Of a DNA stretch of 64,000 nt, positions 28,648 through 36,954 are shown in pieces; within the stretch, counting starts at the first letter, position 1; each line of letters starts with the position of its first letter. Below the pieces are notes generated by a model. It was given only the letters and a program-made list of their open reading frames with translations, was not told the DNA's origin and searched no databases. The DNA comes from Halorubrum sp. PV6 (GTDB lineage: Archaea > Halobacteriota > Halobacteria > Halobacteriales > Haloferacaceae), in contig NZ_CP030064.1 of assembly GCF_003990725.2 (NCBI RefSeq), positions 2,356,001 to 2,420,000 of the forward strand, written 5' to 3'. The translations under genes were made by a program, and so were the position numbers.

Positions 28648-28722
28648 GGGTTGGTGGTCTAGCCAGGTTATGACGGCTCCTTCACACGGAGCAGGTCGGC
28701 GGTTCGAATCCGCCCCAACCCA
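28648..28722 (+). tRNA. tRNA-Val (anticodon CAC)
   Basis: A complete 75-base cloverleaf: acceptor stem GGGTTGG paired with CCAACCC and discriminator A, D arm with TAGCCAGGTTATGA, anticodon stem GCTCC/GGAGC around TTCACAC giving anticodon CAC, short variable loop, and T arm GGCGG-TTCGAAT-CCGCC. CCA is not encoded. A CTTAAGT box lies about 30 bases upstream. The 3' part from 28691 on serves as the integration target of the following element and is duplicated at 40130. Confidence 0.97.
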
Positions 28723-28726
28723 TACG
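28691..28726 (+). repeat. attL: tRNA-Val 3' end, 36-base direct repeat
   Basis: This 36-base stretch covers the variable loop, T arm, acceptor 3' strand and four bases past the tRNA. It is identical to 40130-40165; the bases just outside differ on both sides, so the repeat is exactly 36. It marks the left junction of the integrated element. Confidence 0.95.
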
Positions 28727-29129
28727 CGCTGCGCGCTTTTGTGAAGTAGCAAACCGCATGACGGGGAGGCTATACCCTTCCACCCCCTCAGCAATTCACT
28801 AAGTCACCGGCTACTTTTGTCCCAAATCGCCATACGTGGCGGGGTTCACCGAAAAGTAGTATATCCAATTACAAATAACCACCTGCTATCGATAAATAAA
28901 ATATAGGCCCTATTGAAGCTCTATTTGTCAGACACGGCCGAGGAGACGTATCCCGCACTTGATTCTAAAACATGAATTAAATATTAATATACTGAAATGT
29001 TAAAATTAAATTGAGGATTTTATGACAAGACAGAGGAGTTAACTATTCAAAGAGATACGTTCACTTCGTGAGCCGTATCAACTCCAGCCAGGAACGTACA
29101 ATACTATTCAAAAGGAATCGTGATCAATA
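28727..29129. other. Non-coding left end of the element
   Basis: No gene was found in this AT-rich stretch. The first 130 bases are mixed composition, then it becomes poor in G and C with several stop codons in every frame. The region near 29096-29110 (AATACTATTCAAAAGG) could hold the promoter of the glycosyltransferase. Confidence 0.5.
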
Positions 29130-30638
29130 ATGCGTAACCTTTTGACTCGAACATCATTGTCTGTAGGAGAGTTATTGCTAGCGGTAGCGATTCTCATCGG
29201 AGCTGTTGGCGTGCTTGTGTACTTACTCCCAACTCCGATTCTGGTGTTAGGCGGGGCAATTATTCTGTTGTCAATCCTCATCTATTCAATTGGTTTTTTG
29301 AGCATCATACGCCAATACAGATTCTTGTATCGATTGAACCGAGTGCCGATCTTGGTGGTCTTTCTGGCTCCAGTAATTCTCACATTTATTTTCATACATG
29401 TATTTGATCTGTCTCTCTCGATTGCAAACTGGGTAATTTTGATTGCGCTTCTGTTGTCCCTGGCGACATACTGGTTAATCGTCCCGGCTGCTCTTTATGA
29501 ACAACTACGAGAGCAGCAGGAAGAGACCGCGATCGAGGATTGGCCCAGTGTATGTGTACTTGTACCAGCATATAACGAGGAGGGATATGTTGGAGAGTGT
29601 ATTGAATCTCTCTTGGCTATTGAGTATCCAACAGAATTGCTTGATATTGTTGTTATTGACGATGGAAGTACCGATAACACCTATCAAGAGGCAGCTAACT
29701 ACGAGAGTGACGGAATACGTATTCTTCAGAAAGAGAACGCCGGGAAACATTCTGCTCTCAACTACGGTATGGAACGGACGAGTTCTGAATTTATCGTCTG
29801 TATCGATGCTGACTCTGTTGTTGATACAAAGGCGGTAAAAGAGCTCATACGTACCTATAGAACGTCGTCAAACCCAGGTGCGATCGCTGGCAATGTAGAG
29901 GTCGCAAATGCAGATTCATTCATAACACGAATACAAGCTCTTGAGTACATAATCGGGATTAATATGTTCCGGCGAGCGCTCAGTTTGCTTGGGCTTGTAA
30001 AAGTGGTCCCCGGTTGCCTTGGCATGTTTGACCGTAAGCTTGTCAATGAGATTGGTGGGTATTCAGGAGACACCGTTACTGAAGACTTTGACCTCACAAT
30101 AGATATTCTCAAAGGAGGCCATAGAATCTACCACAGTAGTAATGCTGTCGCCCAGACAGAGGTTCCAGACACATGGCTTGATTTATATCGTCAACGCATC
30201 CGCTGGTTCCGTGGAAATGTACAGACAGTCCTCAAACACTGGCAAATTTTCAAAAATACCGATTTTGGAATCTTACATGTGGTGATGGCACCATACTTAA
30301 TACTTTCAATGGTTATTATTCCTGGGTTAGGATTTGTGATCTCCGCTTACATTATTTGGATGCTCTTTTCTGGGGCCATAATCCAGTTGATTGGATTACT
30401 AGTGCTGTTCACACTCCTTCAATTACTGTTTTGTACACTTGCTATCCTAATCGAAGATGACGATCTGTCGCTTGTAAAGTATGCCCCGCTAACGGTTATC
30501 GGCTACAAACAGTTCCTGGATGTTATATTAGCAAAAGGGACACTGGATGTTATATTGAAAGACAGTTTCAGTTGGACGAGAGCTCAACGCATTCGACAGC
30601 GAGAGACCACTGAAAAAACAACTAATCAAGATGATTAA
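29130..30638 (+). CDS. Membrane family 2 glycosyltransferase (synthase type)
   Basis: A 502-residue processive-type GT2 enzyme like hyaluronan, chitin or poly-N-acetylglucosamine synthases. About four N-terminal membrane segments precede the catalytic domain (about 139-370), with VLVPAYNEEGYV, IVVIDDGSTDNT near 174, VCIDADS near 224 (metal-binding Asp pair), TEDFDLT near 317 (catalytic base) and QRIRWFRGN near 355 (the QxxRW motif). C-terminal membrane segments follow. It likely builds and exports a surface polysaccharide from a UDP-sugar. Codon use is strongly AT-shifted relative to the host, so it is probably cargo acquired from elsewhere. Confidence 0.9.
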   Translation: MRNLLTRTSLSVGELLLAVAILIGAVGVLVYLLPTPILVLGGAIILLSILIYSIGFLSIIRQYRFLYRLNRVPILVVFLAPVILTFIFIHVFDLSLSIANWVILIALLLSLATYWLIVPAALYEQLREQQEETAIEDWPSVCVLVPAYNEEGYVGECIESLLAIEYPTELLDIVVIDDGSTDNTYQEAANYESDGIRILQKENAGKHSALNYGMERTSSEFIVCIDADSVVDTKAVKELIRTYRTSSNPGAIAGNVEVANADSFITRIQALEYIIGINMFRRALSLLGLVKVVPGCLGMFDRKLVNEIGGYSGDTVTEDFDLTIDILKGGHRIYHSSNAVAQTEVPDTWLDLYRQRIRWFRGNVQTVLKHWQIFKNTDFGILHVVMAPYLILSMVIIPGLGFVISAYIIWMLFSGAIIQLIGLLVLFTLLQLLFCTLAILIEDDDLSLVKYAPLTVIGYKQFLDVILAKGTLDVILKDSFSWTRAQRIRQRETTEKTTNQDD

Positions 30639-30757
30639 ACCATAATAGTATTTATAAATAATAGATCCACAGTGGTTGGTCTCCCGAAGAGAGACTTCGG
30701 TCTGTACCCAGCCCGTAATCTATATTAAATATATTCCATATGTGATAGTTCTCTATA

Positions 30758-30823
30758 GTGTCACAACCAGAGTCGCCGGAGTTTAATCAGAGTGAGTTTC
30801 ACTCAATGGTATCCCTTCGTTAA
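30758..30823 (+). pseudogene. Out-of-frame 5' fragment of the helicase-like gene
   Basis: GTG at 30758 opens a 21-codon frame (MSQPESPEFNQSEFHSMVSLR) that ends at TAA 30821-30823. A TATA-like TTAAATATATT at 30725-30735 lies 26-28 bases upstream, which is what a leaderless start here would need. The main helicase frame is open from 30796 but lacks any ATG, GTG or TTG before its P-loop, and lies one base out of step with this fragment. I read the two as one gene with a single-base loss between about 30806 and 30821. Confidence 0.55.
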
Positions 30824-30930
30824 GTCTGTCTCCAAGTCTGACGATAGACAACGTTCGGGCTCGCCTCAATGAAACAATCCACCGAGCCTTCAGCCAGGAT
30901 GGAACCACCCTCGTTGAAGCTCTCCCTGCG

Positions 30931-32637
30931 ATGGGAAAGAGCTACGATGCTGTCGAGTGGGCTGAGAGTACGGGTAATCCACTAACAATCTTCACTTCTC
31001 GGCGAGAATTGTACGGACAGTACGAGAAGTGGTGTGAGGAACAAGGATTAGACTACCTCGTACTACCGGCGTTTCAACATGAGTGCGAAACCATCGGAGA
31101 GGATCATCCCATTGAGGCGAGAGTCAATGAGCTGTATGAGTCCGGCATTTCGGGAGCAGAAATTCACAGAGAAGCACAGCGGTACTTTGGGAGAGATCTC
31201 CCCTGCCAACTTGACGGCCCCTGTAGGTACATGGAGAAGCGGGAGTTCAATCCAGAAGAGTACGACGTACTGATCGGCCACTACCTCCAAGCTCACAATA
31301 GAGACTATCTCGAAGACCGCTATGTCGCGATTGACGAGTTCCCTGGTGACTCTTACTTCTTTGAGCCGACTCATAACGACGCAACAAGAGCGGTGAGTAA
31401 CTACCTGAAAAGTGAGGATGGTCTCCCATTCAAGAACTGGAAAGATCTCCATCGTCGGCATGATAACGAAGAACACGAGCAAGTTGTCTCCGAGTGGAAG
31501 GAGGACTTAGGATTCTATTCCCACCGGGATACACGAGTTGTCCTCCAGCAGAGTCCCAACTTCCACGCCCATGCTCCGCTTCTAACCCACGCCGCTATCG
31601 AGTTTGAACTCTTGGAGAACGAGTGGGAATCTGCCCAACTCGGCTCCGGTCGAGTAGCAGTCAGAAGTCCCGAAGACGAGTGGACTGTTCTAATTCCTCC
31701 ACCATTCTACGCCGCAGAGAGCGTCGTCGCTCTGGATGGAACTCCTACTATCTCGAAGTGGCGGATGGCCCTTGGAGAGAACTGGATAGAGCATGAAGAA
31801 GTCTTAGGTTCGGACGACAAGAAGCGTGAATACCTCCGAGACGTTCTCGGTCTCAAAATAAAGCAGACAAACGCTGGAGCGAAGCCGTATCAGAGTGGCT
31901 CTCACGTCAATGTCGATTCTGACGGCGCACTCTTGGAGAGCATCCACGAGAAAGAAGGATCACGTCCAGCTGTCATCACCTCAAAACAAGCGAAGGAACA
32001 GTACGAATCGACTGAGGTAGAACAACACATTGAGGTCGCGGAGCATTACGGGAACCTCAAAGGGAGTAATAAGTTCGCAGAAACTCGCCTTGGAGCGATC
32101 ATCGGAAGTCCACATCCTCCTGAGGGAGAAGCAGTCATTCGATGGGGAGCGATTGATGGTGTAGCAATTTCACGAAAAGAGGACGAGAACGGTCGCGTCA
32201 CGAAGGGTATGAACTTGGACTTCGGTAGATACGGGAACGCACTCTTCCGAGATGTTGTCGAGAAGGAAGTCCTCCAAGCGATCATGCGCTTTGGTCGGAC
32301 CCCGAGTGAAGACGAGCATGGAGCGACAGTGTATGCTCACACCTCCCGTCTTCCGTATTGGGTGGAAGCTGACGAACGCTTGGAGGTCAACACGTGGTCT
32401 AAAGGGATGGTCGAAGTTGTGAACGCGATCCGTAACTCGGAGAAGTGGCCCGATGGTGAGTGGAAGAACGACGAGATTGCCGCGGATACCTCAGTCGGAG
32501 ATCGACAGGTGGGCAAGCTGATGAAGGAATTGGACGAAGAGGGATACGTCACTCATCGTCGCGGCGGGCGCGGGAACGCGTATCATTGGTCGAATAAGCG
32601 GCTTGACGAGTTCTCGCGATACGGGCGCGTGGTGTAG
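30931..32637 (+). CDS. SF2 helicase-like ATPase with C-terminal winged helix
   Basis: The ATG-initiated frame gives 568 residues, but coding sequence clearly extends upstream: the in-frame codons before 30931 spell LVEALPA, completing a Walker A motif LPAMGKS that the ATG would cut. Further motifs are the Walker B-like VAIDEFPGD near residue 136, ALDGTPT near 270, the motif V-like IIGSPHPPEGEA near 392 and the motif VI-like QAIMRFGRTP near 451. Residues about 510-565 look like a winged helix (DEIAADTSVGDRQVGKLMKEL). It is probably the replication helicase or initiator of the element. As it stands the gene has no usable start in frame with the P-loop (see the 30758 fragment). Confidence 0.75.
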   Translation: MGKSYDAVEWAESTGNPLTIFTSRRELYGQYEKWCEEQGLDYLVLPAFQHECETIGEDHPIEARVNELYESGISGAEIHREAQRYFGRDLPCQLDGPCRYMEKREFNPEEYDVLIGHYLQAHNRDYLEDRYVAIDEFPGDSYFFEPTHNDATRAVSNYLKSEDGLPFKNWKDLHRRHDNEEHEQVVSEWKEDLGFYSHRDTRVVLQQSPNFHAHAPLLTHAAIEFELLENEWESAQLGSGRVAVRSPEDEWTVLIPPPFYAAESVVALDGTPTISKWRMALGENWIEHEEVLGSDDKKREYLRDVLGLKIKQTNAGAKPYQSGSHVNVDSDGALLESIHEKEGSRPAVITSKQAKEQYESTEVEQHIEVAEHYGNLKGSNKFAETRLGAIIGSPHPPEGEAVIRWGAIDGVAISRKEDENGRVTKGMNLDFGRYGNALFRDVVEKEVLQAIMRFGRTPSEDEHGATVYAHTSRLPYWVEADERLEVNTWSKGMVEVVNAIRNSEKWPDGEWKNDEIAADTSVGDRQVGKLMKELDEEGYVTHRRGGRGNAYHWSNKRLDEFSRYGRVV

Positions 32638-33146
32638 GGTTATCGAACTCTGACGTACCATATTTATACGTGAAACCTCAGAAATAGTCGTTCGCGGAGT
32701 AGTAACGCATGGAGTCGGCACTATTCTCTTCCGTGTCCGTCACCGATTTTGACTATAGGACATAACTACCATACTTACATAATATAAATAATTCTGATAT
32801 GTTGGCAGATACTCATCAGATCATCTTCGTTCGCAGTTGACAGTCATACACGCATGTTTCATCAATGTGAATTAGTAACATGCAATCTCTCGTAGGTCTG
32901 ATCCTTTGAGTCAGGGTACTGTTCGGAGCTTGATTGTACAGTTTATTGGGTAATAGTAATGGTAATAGTAATACAGCACAGCAGACCGCACACAACGCGC
33001 GCTACAGCACAGCAACGCAACAACAGCGCCCGCACACGTACGTACAACAACAGCACAGCAACAGATACAGCATAATAGTAACAGTCAACCCAAACCCTCC
33101 CCCTCAATGTGTTGTTACGTACGATTAATCCATACGCAAATACAAG
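32638..33146. other. Non-coding region with short repeats, candidate origin
   Basis: AT-rich non-coding DNA between the helicase and the Rep-side genes. At 32941-33100 it becomes a low-complexity CA-rich block: ACAGCACAGCA occurs at 32973, 33004 and 33050, and TAATAGTAA at 32951, 32963 and 33073. Such iterated short repeats beside replication genes are typical of plasmid origins. A 64-codon frame across the block (32934-33128) is Gln/Thr low-complexity and not believed. Confidence 0.45.
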
Positions 33147-33236
33147 ATGGGTGTTGACCTACAAGATCGAGACGCGATTGCTCGGATGTACGTGATGGAA
33201 GGCGAGGAAGTGCCATATAATTCAGCGCGCTTCTAA
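33147..33236 (+). pseudogene. Truncated relative of the 33687 regulator
   Basis: A 29-codon frame (MGVDLQDRDAIARMYVM then EGEEVPYNSARF) ends in TAA. Its ARMY...EEVPY core parallels LAMYNTDEVPYGAVIDEL of the intact small protein at 33687, but the N-terminal beta strand and C-terminal helix are missing. A GATTAATC box lies about 22 bases before the ATG, so it may still be transcribed. Likely a degenerate copy. Confidence 0.4.
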
Positions 33237-33686
33237 GGCCGCTGGCAGTATCGCAGTCAAATCTCTCCGGTGTCCGAATGGTTCTGTTCATTTCCGTACG
33301 AAAACGTCGTGTGAGTCTTCTGAGCGTTTCGCCTTGCGAGAGTAACAGGAATAATACTAATATTTCTTATGCTACTACATTCATACCATATATCTTATAC
33401 TACAGTTGGAACATTCGTCGATCTGTTGAGCGCGTCGATAGGTGACTCTCTCTCAGAGATTTTCGGTCTGAGGCCAAGAAATACGGGTCACAATAAGTCA
33501 AATTCTGTGGATACAGAGGTTCAGGAATGAGAGTGCATGGGAGATATTAAAAAACTTTATAGTATTAACAAATCATGAATGACACTGCGACTCAATCCCA
33601 TCGGACACCGGAGAGGGGTATATAAACCCTTTACCATTAATAGTAGTGTAGGGGGACAGAGACAAATCCCGCCTCCTATATCTATT
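33237..33686. other. Non-coding region
   Basis: AT-rich, with stops in all frames and no gene seen apart from an N-terminal open extension of the next frame. TATATAAA at 33617-33624 and TTAATAGT near 33637 are candidate promoter boxes for the small regulator. Confidence 0.4.
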
Positions 33687-33830
33687 ATGCGAGAAACAAC
33701 TATCAGCGTCAGCCATGCCGAAAAGGACGCACTCGACGATGCGCGACTTGCAATGTACAATACTGACGAAGTACCCTACGGAGCTGTAATTGACGAACTT
33801 GCTGGCCGGATAACTGGCGACAAGGAATAG
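33687..33830 (+). CDS. Small antitoxin/regulator-like protein
   Basis: A 47-residue protein (MRETTISVSHAEKDALDDAR, then MYNTDEVPYGAVIDEL). The short N-terminal strand followed by two helices is the layout of ribbon-helix-helix-type regulators, and haloarchaeal elements often carry such tiny proteins. The frame is open from an ATG at 33579, but the extra residues are not family-like, and start at 33687 is preferred. It precedes the Rep gene by 25 bases and may regulate it. Confidence 0.6.
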   Translation: MRETTISVSHAEKDALDDARLAMYNTDEVPYGAVIDELAGRITGDKE

Positions 33831-33855
33831 CGACAGCTGCTGAATTTCAGATCTT

Positions 33856-34179
33856 ATGTCGATTTCTAAATCTAACGAGCAGAATCCATATTGTATCGGT
33901 GAATCAGATAATGAGCAGTCCTGTTACTTTTGGACTCAAGACGACCGAGATTATTTCAAGGAACCTGGAGGTGAGATGTTGAATCTCTCACGACTGACAG
34001 CCTACGCAGAATATGGTGAGAAAGTCCACGAACTCGAAGTTCATCATGAAATTCCAGCCATCAAAGCAGACATACCCGAGTTCTTGGACCCGGTACCTCT
34101 TGGAGAACATAGACCGTCTCACTCTGGTCATCCGGTAGTCGAGGAAGACGGTATACCGCTACTTCGTGTTGACAGCTGA
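33856..34179 (+). CDS. Probable N-terminal part of a split Rep protein
   Basis: A 107-residue acidic frame starting MSISKSNEQNPYCIG, with FKEPGGEMLNLSRLTAYAEYG and VHHEIPAIKADIPEFLDPVP. It has no hydrophobic segment. Its last 14 bases overlap the next frame, which is shifted by one base. Deleting one T near 34175 would fuse them as ...LLRVDS-DGSRDDYGG..., so I think this is the N-terminus of the Rep gene. The alternative, a separate protein with an HH/HNH-like motif (EVHHEIP), cannot be excluded. Confidence 0.55.
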   Translation: MSISKSNEQNPYCIGESDNEQSCYFWTQDDRDYFKEPGGEMLNLSRLTAYAEYGEKVHELEVHHEIPAIKADIPEFLDPVPLGEHRPSHSGHPVVEEDGIPLLRVDS

Positions 34180-35077
34180 CGGTAGCCGAGACGACTATGG
34201 CGGACACCACGAAACCGAACCAGGCGATCCGTCAAACCCAAACCACGCGGCACGTCGAAGGTTACCACTCGCACCATCATCGGTCAAGGTAGAACGACTA
34301 CCAGACCCACTCACAGAGTTCGGAGAGCCACTATCCATTGAGGAAGCACGAGAGGCGTACCTACGTACTCAACGAGCCTCATGGAACTCTGATAATCGTA
34401 CATCGAAGTACGAGCGCCATCGGTATAGTCTCTATCCGAGAATCCTCGATGCCGACCGACATTTTCAGTCAGAGTTCGATGGGCTGACTACAGCGATGCT
34501 ATCCCGACGGCTTTCACCCATTGACGAGGCAGGGAACTGGCTCACTCCCTGGGAATGTAACGAAATGCTACATGGAGGGAGTATTCATCGCTCGGTTCGA
34601 GAAGCCGTAGACTACCAACTTGACAGGTTCTCATACGAATGGGTTGCCGTGACAGCGCCAACTCAAAGTGCTGGTACTCCGCATGAACACGTCTACTTCT
34701 GGATTGACGATCCTGACAACAAGGTGATGACAGAGTACTTCGAGACTGGGCTTGAGAGACACTTGGACCACTGTGTCAACGCCTACCAGAAACATCACCA
34801 GTATCGGACTGACGGATCAGGTGGAGCGATGACAGTTCAACATAGTCCGGAAGTTGTCAAAGAAGCGCCGGATAAGGTTCATGAGATTCTCGAAGAGAGT
34901 TCACCACGACCGAACACGCAAGGATCACAGTATCTCGCTTCTCAGCTTGCTCATCTTCCTGTGGGGGACGTCTACGATGGGGGTAAAGAGAATCCCCCAG
35001 AGGCTCTGATCGAAGGGGCGGCTCTCTCATGGGCAAGTCCACGGAACTGGTTCCGAGCGAGTCGGGGAGTACCGTAG
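34166..35077 (+). CDS. Rolling-circle-type replication protein (Rep), C-terminal part
   Basis: From a GTG at 34166 the frame encodes 303 residues. WVAVTAPTQSAGTPHEHVYFWIDDP near residue 155 has the PHxHxxxW pattern of motif II in HUH replication proteins of haloarchaeal plasmids and pleolipoviruses, and SQYLASQLAHLPVGDVYDG near 252 fits a motif III with the nicking Tyr. Such proteins nick the origin and start rolling-circle replication. The N-terminus seems to lie in the preceding frame (33856). The HEH spacing is not a textbook HUH, so the family call is by overall resemblance. Confidence 0.6.
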   Translation: MLTADGSRDDYGGHHETEPGDPSNPNHAARRRLPLAPSSVKVERLPDPLTEFGEPLSIEEAREAYLRTQRASWNSDNRTSKYERHRYSLYPRILDADRHFQSEFDGLTTAMLSRRLSPIDEAGNWLTPWECNEMLHGGSIHRSVREAVDYQLDRFSYEWVAVTAPTQSAGTPHEHVYFWIDDPDNKVMTEYFETGLERHLDHCVNAYQKHHQYRTDGSGGAMTVQHSPEVVKEAPDKVHEILEESSPRPNTQGSQYLASQLAHLPVGDVYDGGKENPPEALIEGAALSWASPRNWFRASRGVP

Positions 35078-35212
35078 TTGTAGAGTTTCCGTTGGGTAGG
35101 CCATAGTCATCTCCTAAAGATTGGTCCGATTAGTTACACTGAAAATCTTTGAGTTACATCATTTGATAATTATTCCACAAATTATAATCAATATGGGTTT
35201 TGTGTCATTCAT

Positions 35213-36025
35213 ATGGATACTCCCGAAACGATAGAAGAAATATATGACTCATGGAATCCAGATAATGGAGGATTTGAAAGTGCTTGTTCAAAATGTCCCG
35301 TTAGGGATGAACGGGGTTGCCGTTCGCCATTCTATGGTCTTGGGACTTTTGACGATCGTGGTGAAGTAGATGTAATGCTGATTGGAGAATCTCCTGGAAC
35401 AGCGAACCAGGAAGACGGTGCTAATCCATCAGTTTCCGAAATTCCAAAATTTCCAGAATTTTTCACGAAGAAGATATCGGATGGTTTCGGAGAAAATAGC
35501 CCACACTTACATCCATTTACTAATGAGCTACAAGAAAAAAACCATGTTTATTACACAAATTTGCTGAAGTGCAACAAGTTGGCTGTCCCCGATGATGGAG
35601 ATTCTTGGTTACCCGTTAGGATCTTGAACGAACAATCTGAGCCTACAGGTCGCCATTCTGATCTAAATGATCGTGCGAAGAGAATCTGTATGAATTACCT
35701 TATTACTGAGATAATCCGGTTGAATCCTGACGTGATTGTTCCGTTTGGAGGAAATAAGATGGTTAAAGAAGTATACGACCTTTTTGGAGTGTCAGTCCCC
35801 AATTTAAAAAAGGCGATTAATAATAGGAAGACATATTCGGTCAACCTTGCCTCCGATACCCACTCAAAGACATATTCAGGTACAGTTGTCCCATCTTATC
35901 ATTTTTCTGAGAACCATTTCAAAAGTAGAGTAACGAATATTTCTGGCGTCTCGGGCGACTCGGTGGATGAAGTGCGAGGCCAGTATTGGCCTATAATTAC
36001 CCAGATGATAGAACAAGAGCTGTAA
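35213..36025 (+). CDS. Uracil-DNA glycosylase-like protein
   Basis: A 270-residue protein of the UDG superfamily. The motifs are VMLIGESPGTANQEDG near 53 (family 4/5 GExPGxxED), YYTNLLKCN near 112, NPDVIVPFGG near 175 and the final VVPSYHFSENHF near 227 where the usual HPS is changed. Cysteines in ACSKCPVRDERGC near 23-34, plus one near 161, could hold an iron-sulfur cluster as in family 4. It probably excises damaged bases or recognises uracil DNA. A TTATAATC box lies about 28 bases before the ATG. AT-rich codons mark it as element DNA. Confidence 0.75.
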   Translation: MDTPETIEEIYDSWNPDNGGFESACSKCPVRDERGCRSPFYGLGTFDDRGEVDVMLIGESPGTANQEDGANPSVSEIPKFPEFFTKKISDGFGENSPHLHPFTNELQEKNHVYYTNLLKCNKLAVPDDGDSWLPVRILNEQSEPTGRHSDLNDRAKRICMNYLITEIIRLNPDVIVPFGGNKMVKEVYDLFGVSVPNLKKAINNRKTYSVNLASDTHSKTYSGTVVPSYHFSENHFKSRVTNISGVSGDSVDEVRGQYWPIITQMIEQEL

Positions 36026-36406
36026 TTTGCCAACGCGAAGTTCTTCGCCCAACGTTTGATGGACGAGAGCGAGAATAAGCTGAGTCCACAACCTGCTGAT
36101 CCTGTTCATTTGGAGTCTGTGAGCCGGGTGTGTTCCAGATTGGCTCGCCATAGTTCTATTACGGTGACAAGACCGATAAAACCGGTTACAGAGAGCCACG
36201 GAATCACCGCCAGATCATAGTTGACGTATTCAAACTACCATGGCTAAGCCGTTTTCCGTGGAATAGCTCATAGTCGTCTCCAAACTGATAAGAACCTGAA
36301 CTATTCTATACACTACCAATATTGCCCCTCCAAGATTAGCTGTTATCCAGCCAAATTGTAAGCTACCCGAATAGTTATACAGTTATCATGTGTTGTCTGT
36401 GAGCGG
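36026..36406. other. Intergenic region, possible decayed coding fragment
   Basis: Directly after the UDG-like stop, the same frame stays open for 65 codons (FANAKFFAQRLMDESENK... to a TAG at 36222-36224) with protein-like composition but no start codon and GC content above its neighbours. It could be a remnant of a lost gene. The rest is AT-rich. TTATACAG near 36376 is the promoter box of the TRAM gene. Confidence 0.35.
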
Positions 36407-36766
36407 ATGGCACCCCAGACACAGACGATAACTGTAGACCGCATGAGTAACAGCGGTAACGCCATCGCTCACCAGCAACATGCTGGTAAAACCGTCCTCG
36501 TTCCTGCTGGAGAGGTCGGTGTAGAATACGACGTGCGATTGGTCGATCAGGGGTCTCACTTCGAGGCGCGACTGGTTGACCGTACTGAGCAGACTCAACC
36601 CTCGCAACCAAGCATTAGTCCCGACACGAGTAACGTCGGCAAGGGACGCGGGTCAGACTCTCACTCTCATAAGATTCAGTCGTCACCAGCTGGTGGCCGA
36701 CTGCGTGGGACTCCTGGTGGGTCTGGGAAGGCGCAACGTCGACGTATGTCTCAACGGAAGAAGTAG
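36407..36766 (+). CDS. TRAM domain protein
   Basis: A 119-residue protein. Residues 5-60 (ITVDRMSNSGNAIAHQQHAGK then VLVPAGEVGVEYDVRLVD) match the TRAM fold, a beta-barrel RNA-binding domain common in archaea. The C-terminal 60 residues are Ser/Gly/basic (SQRKK end) and likely disordered nucleic-acid contacts. A TTATAC box lies about 29 bases upstream of the ATG. Host TRAM proteins act as RNA chaperones; an element copy might alter host RNA. Confidence 0.75.
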   Translation: MAPQTQTITVDRMSNSGNAIAHQQHAGKTVLVPAGEVGVEYDVRLVDQGSHFEARLVDRTEQTQPSQPSISPDTSNVGKGRGSDSHSHKIQSSPAGGRLRGTPGGSGKAQRRRMSQRKK

Positions 36767-36954
36767 AGACTGCGAGCGGAGCGATTATTTTTTAGTTCAT
36801 TTCTGACGCCGAGATACAGCTGAAACTACATCGCCTCAAAGGATTGATTCTCCGGAGAGGTTCCTCCCAAATCGGCTGTCCAAAGACAAAGACCGGTCTT
36901 TAATTCTTTATATCAATAATCTTATATATCTGTAGATACTATGATCAAACACGA

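Noticed and set aside
32934-33128. 64-codon Gln/Thr/Asn frame
   Set aside because: Pure low-complexity translation of CA-rich repeats, with no promoter or family-like sequence; better read as origin-like repeats.
35876-36199. Reverse-strand 107-codon frame after the UDG-like gene
   Set aside because: Overlaps the UDG C-terminus, His/Arg-rich, and has no start context.
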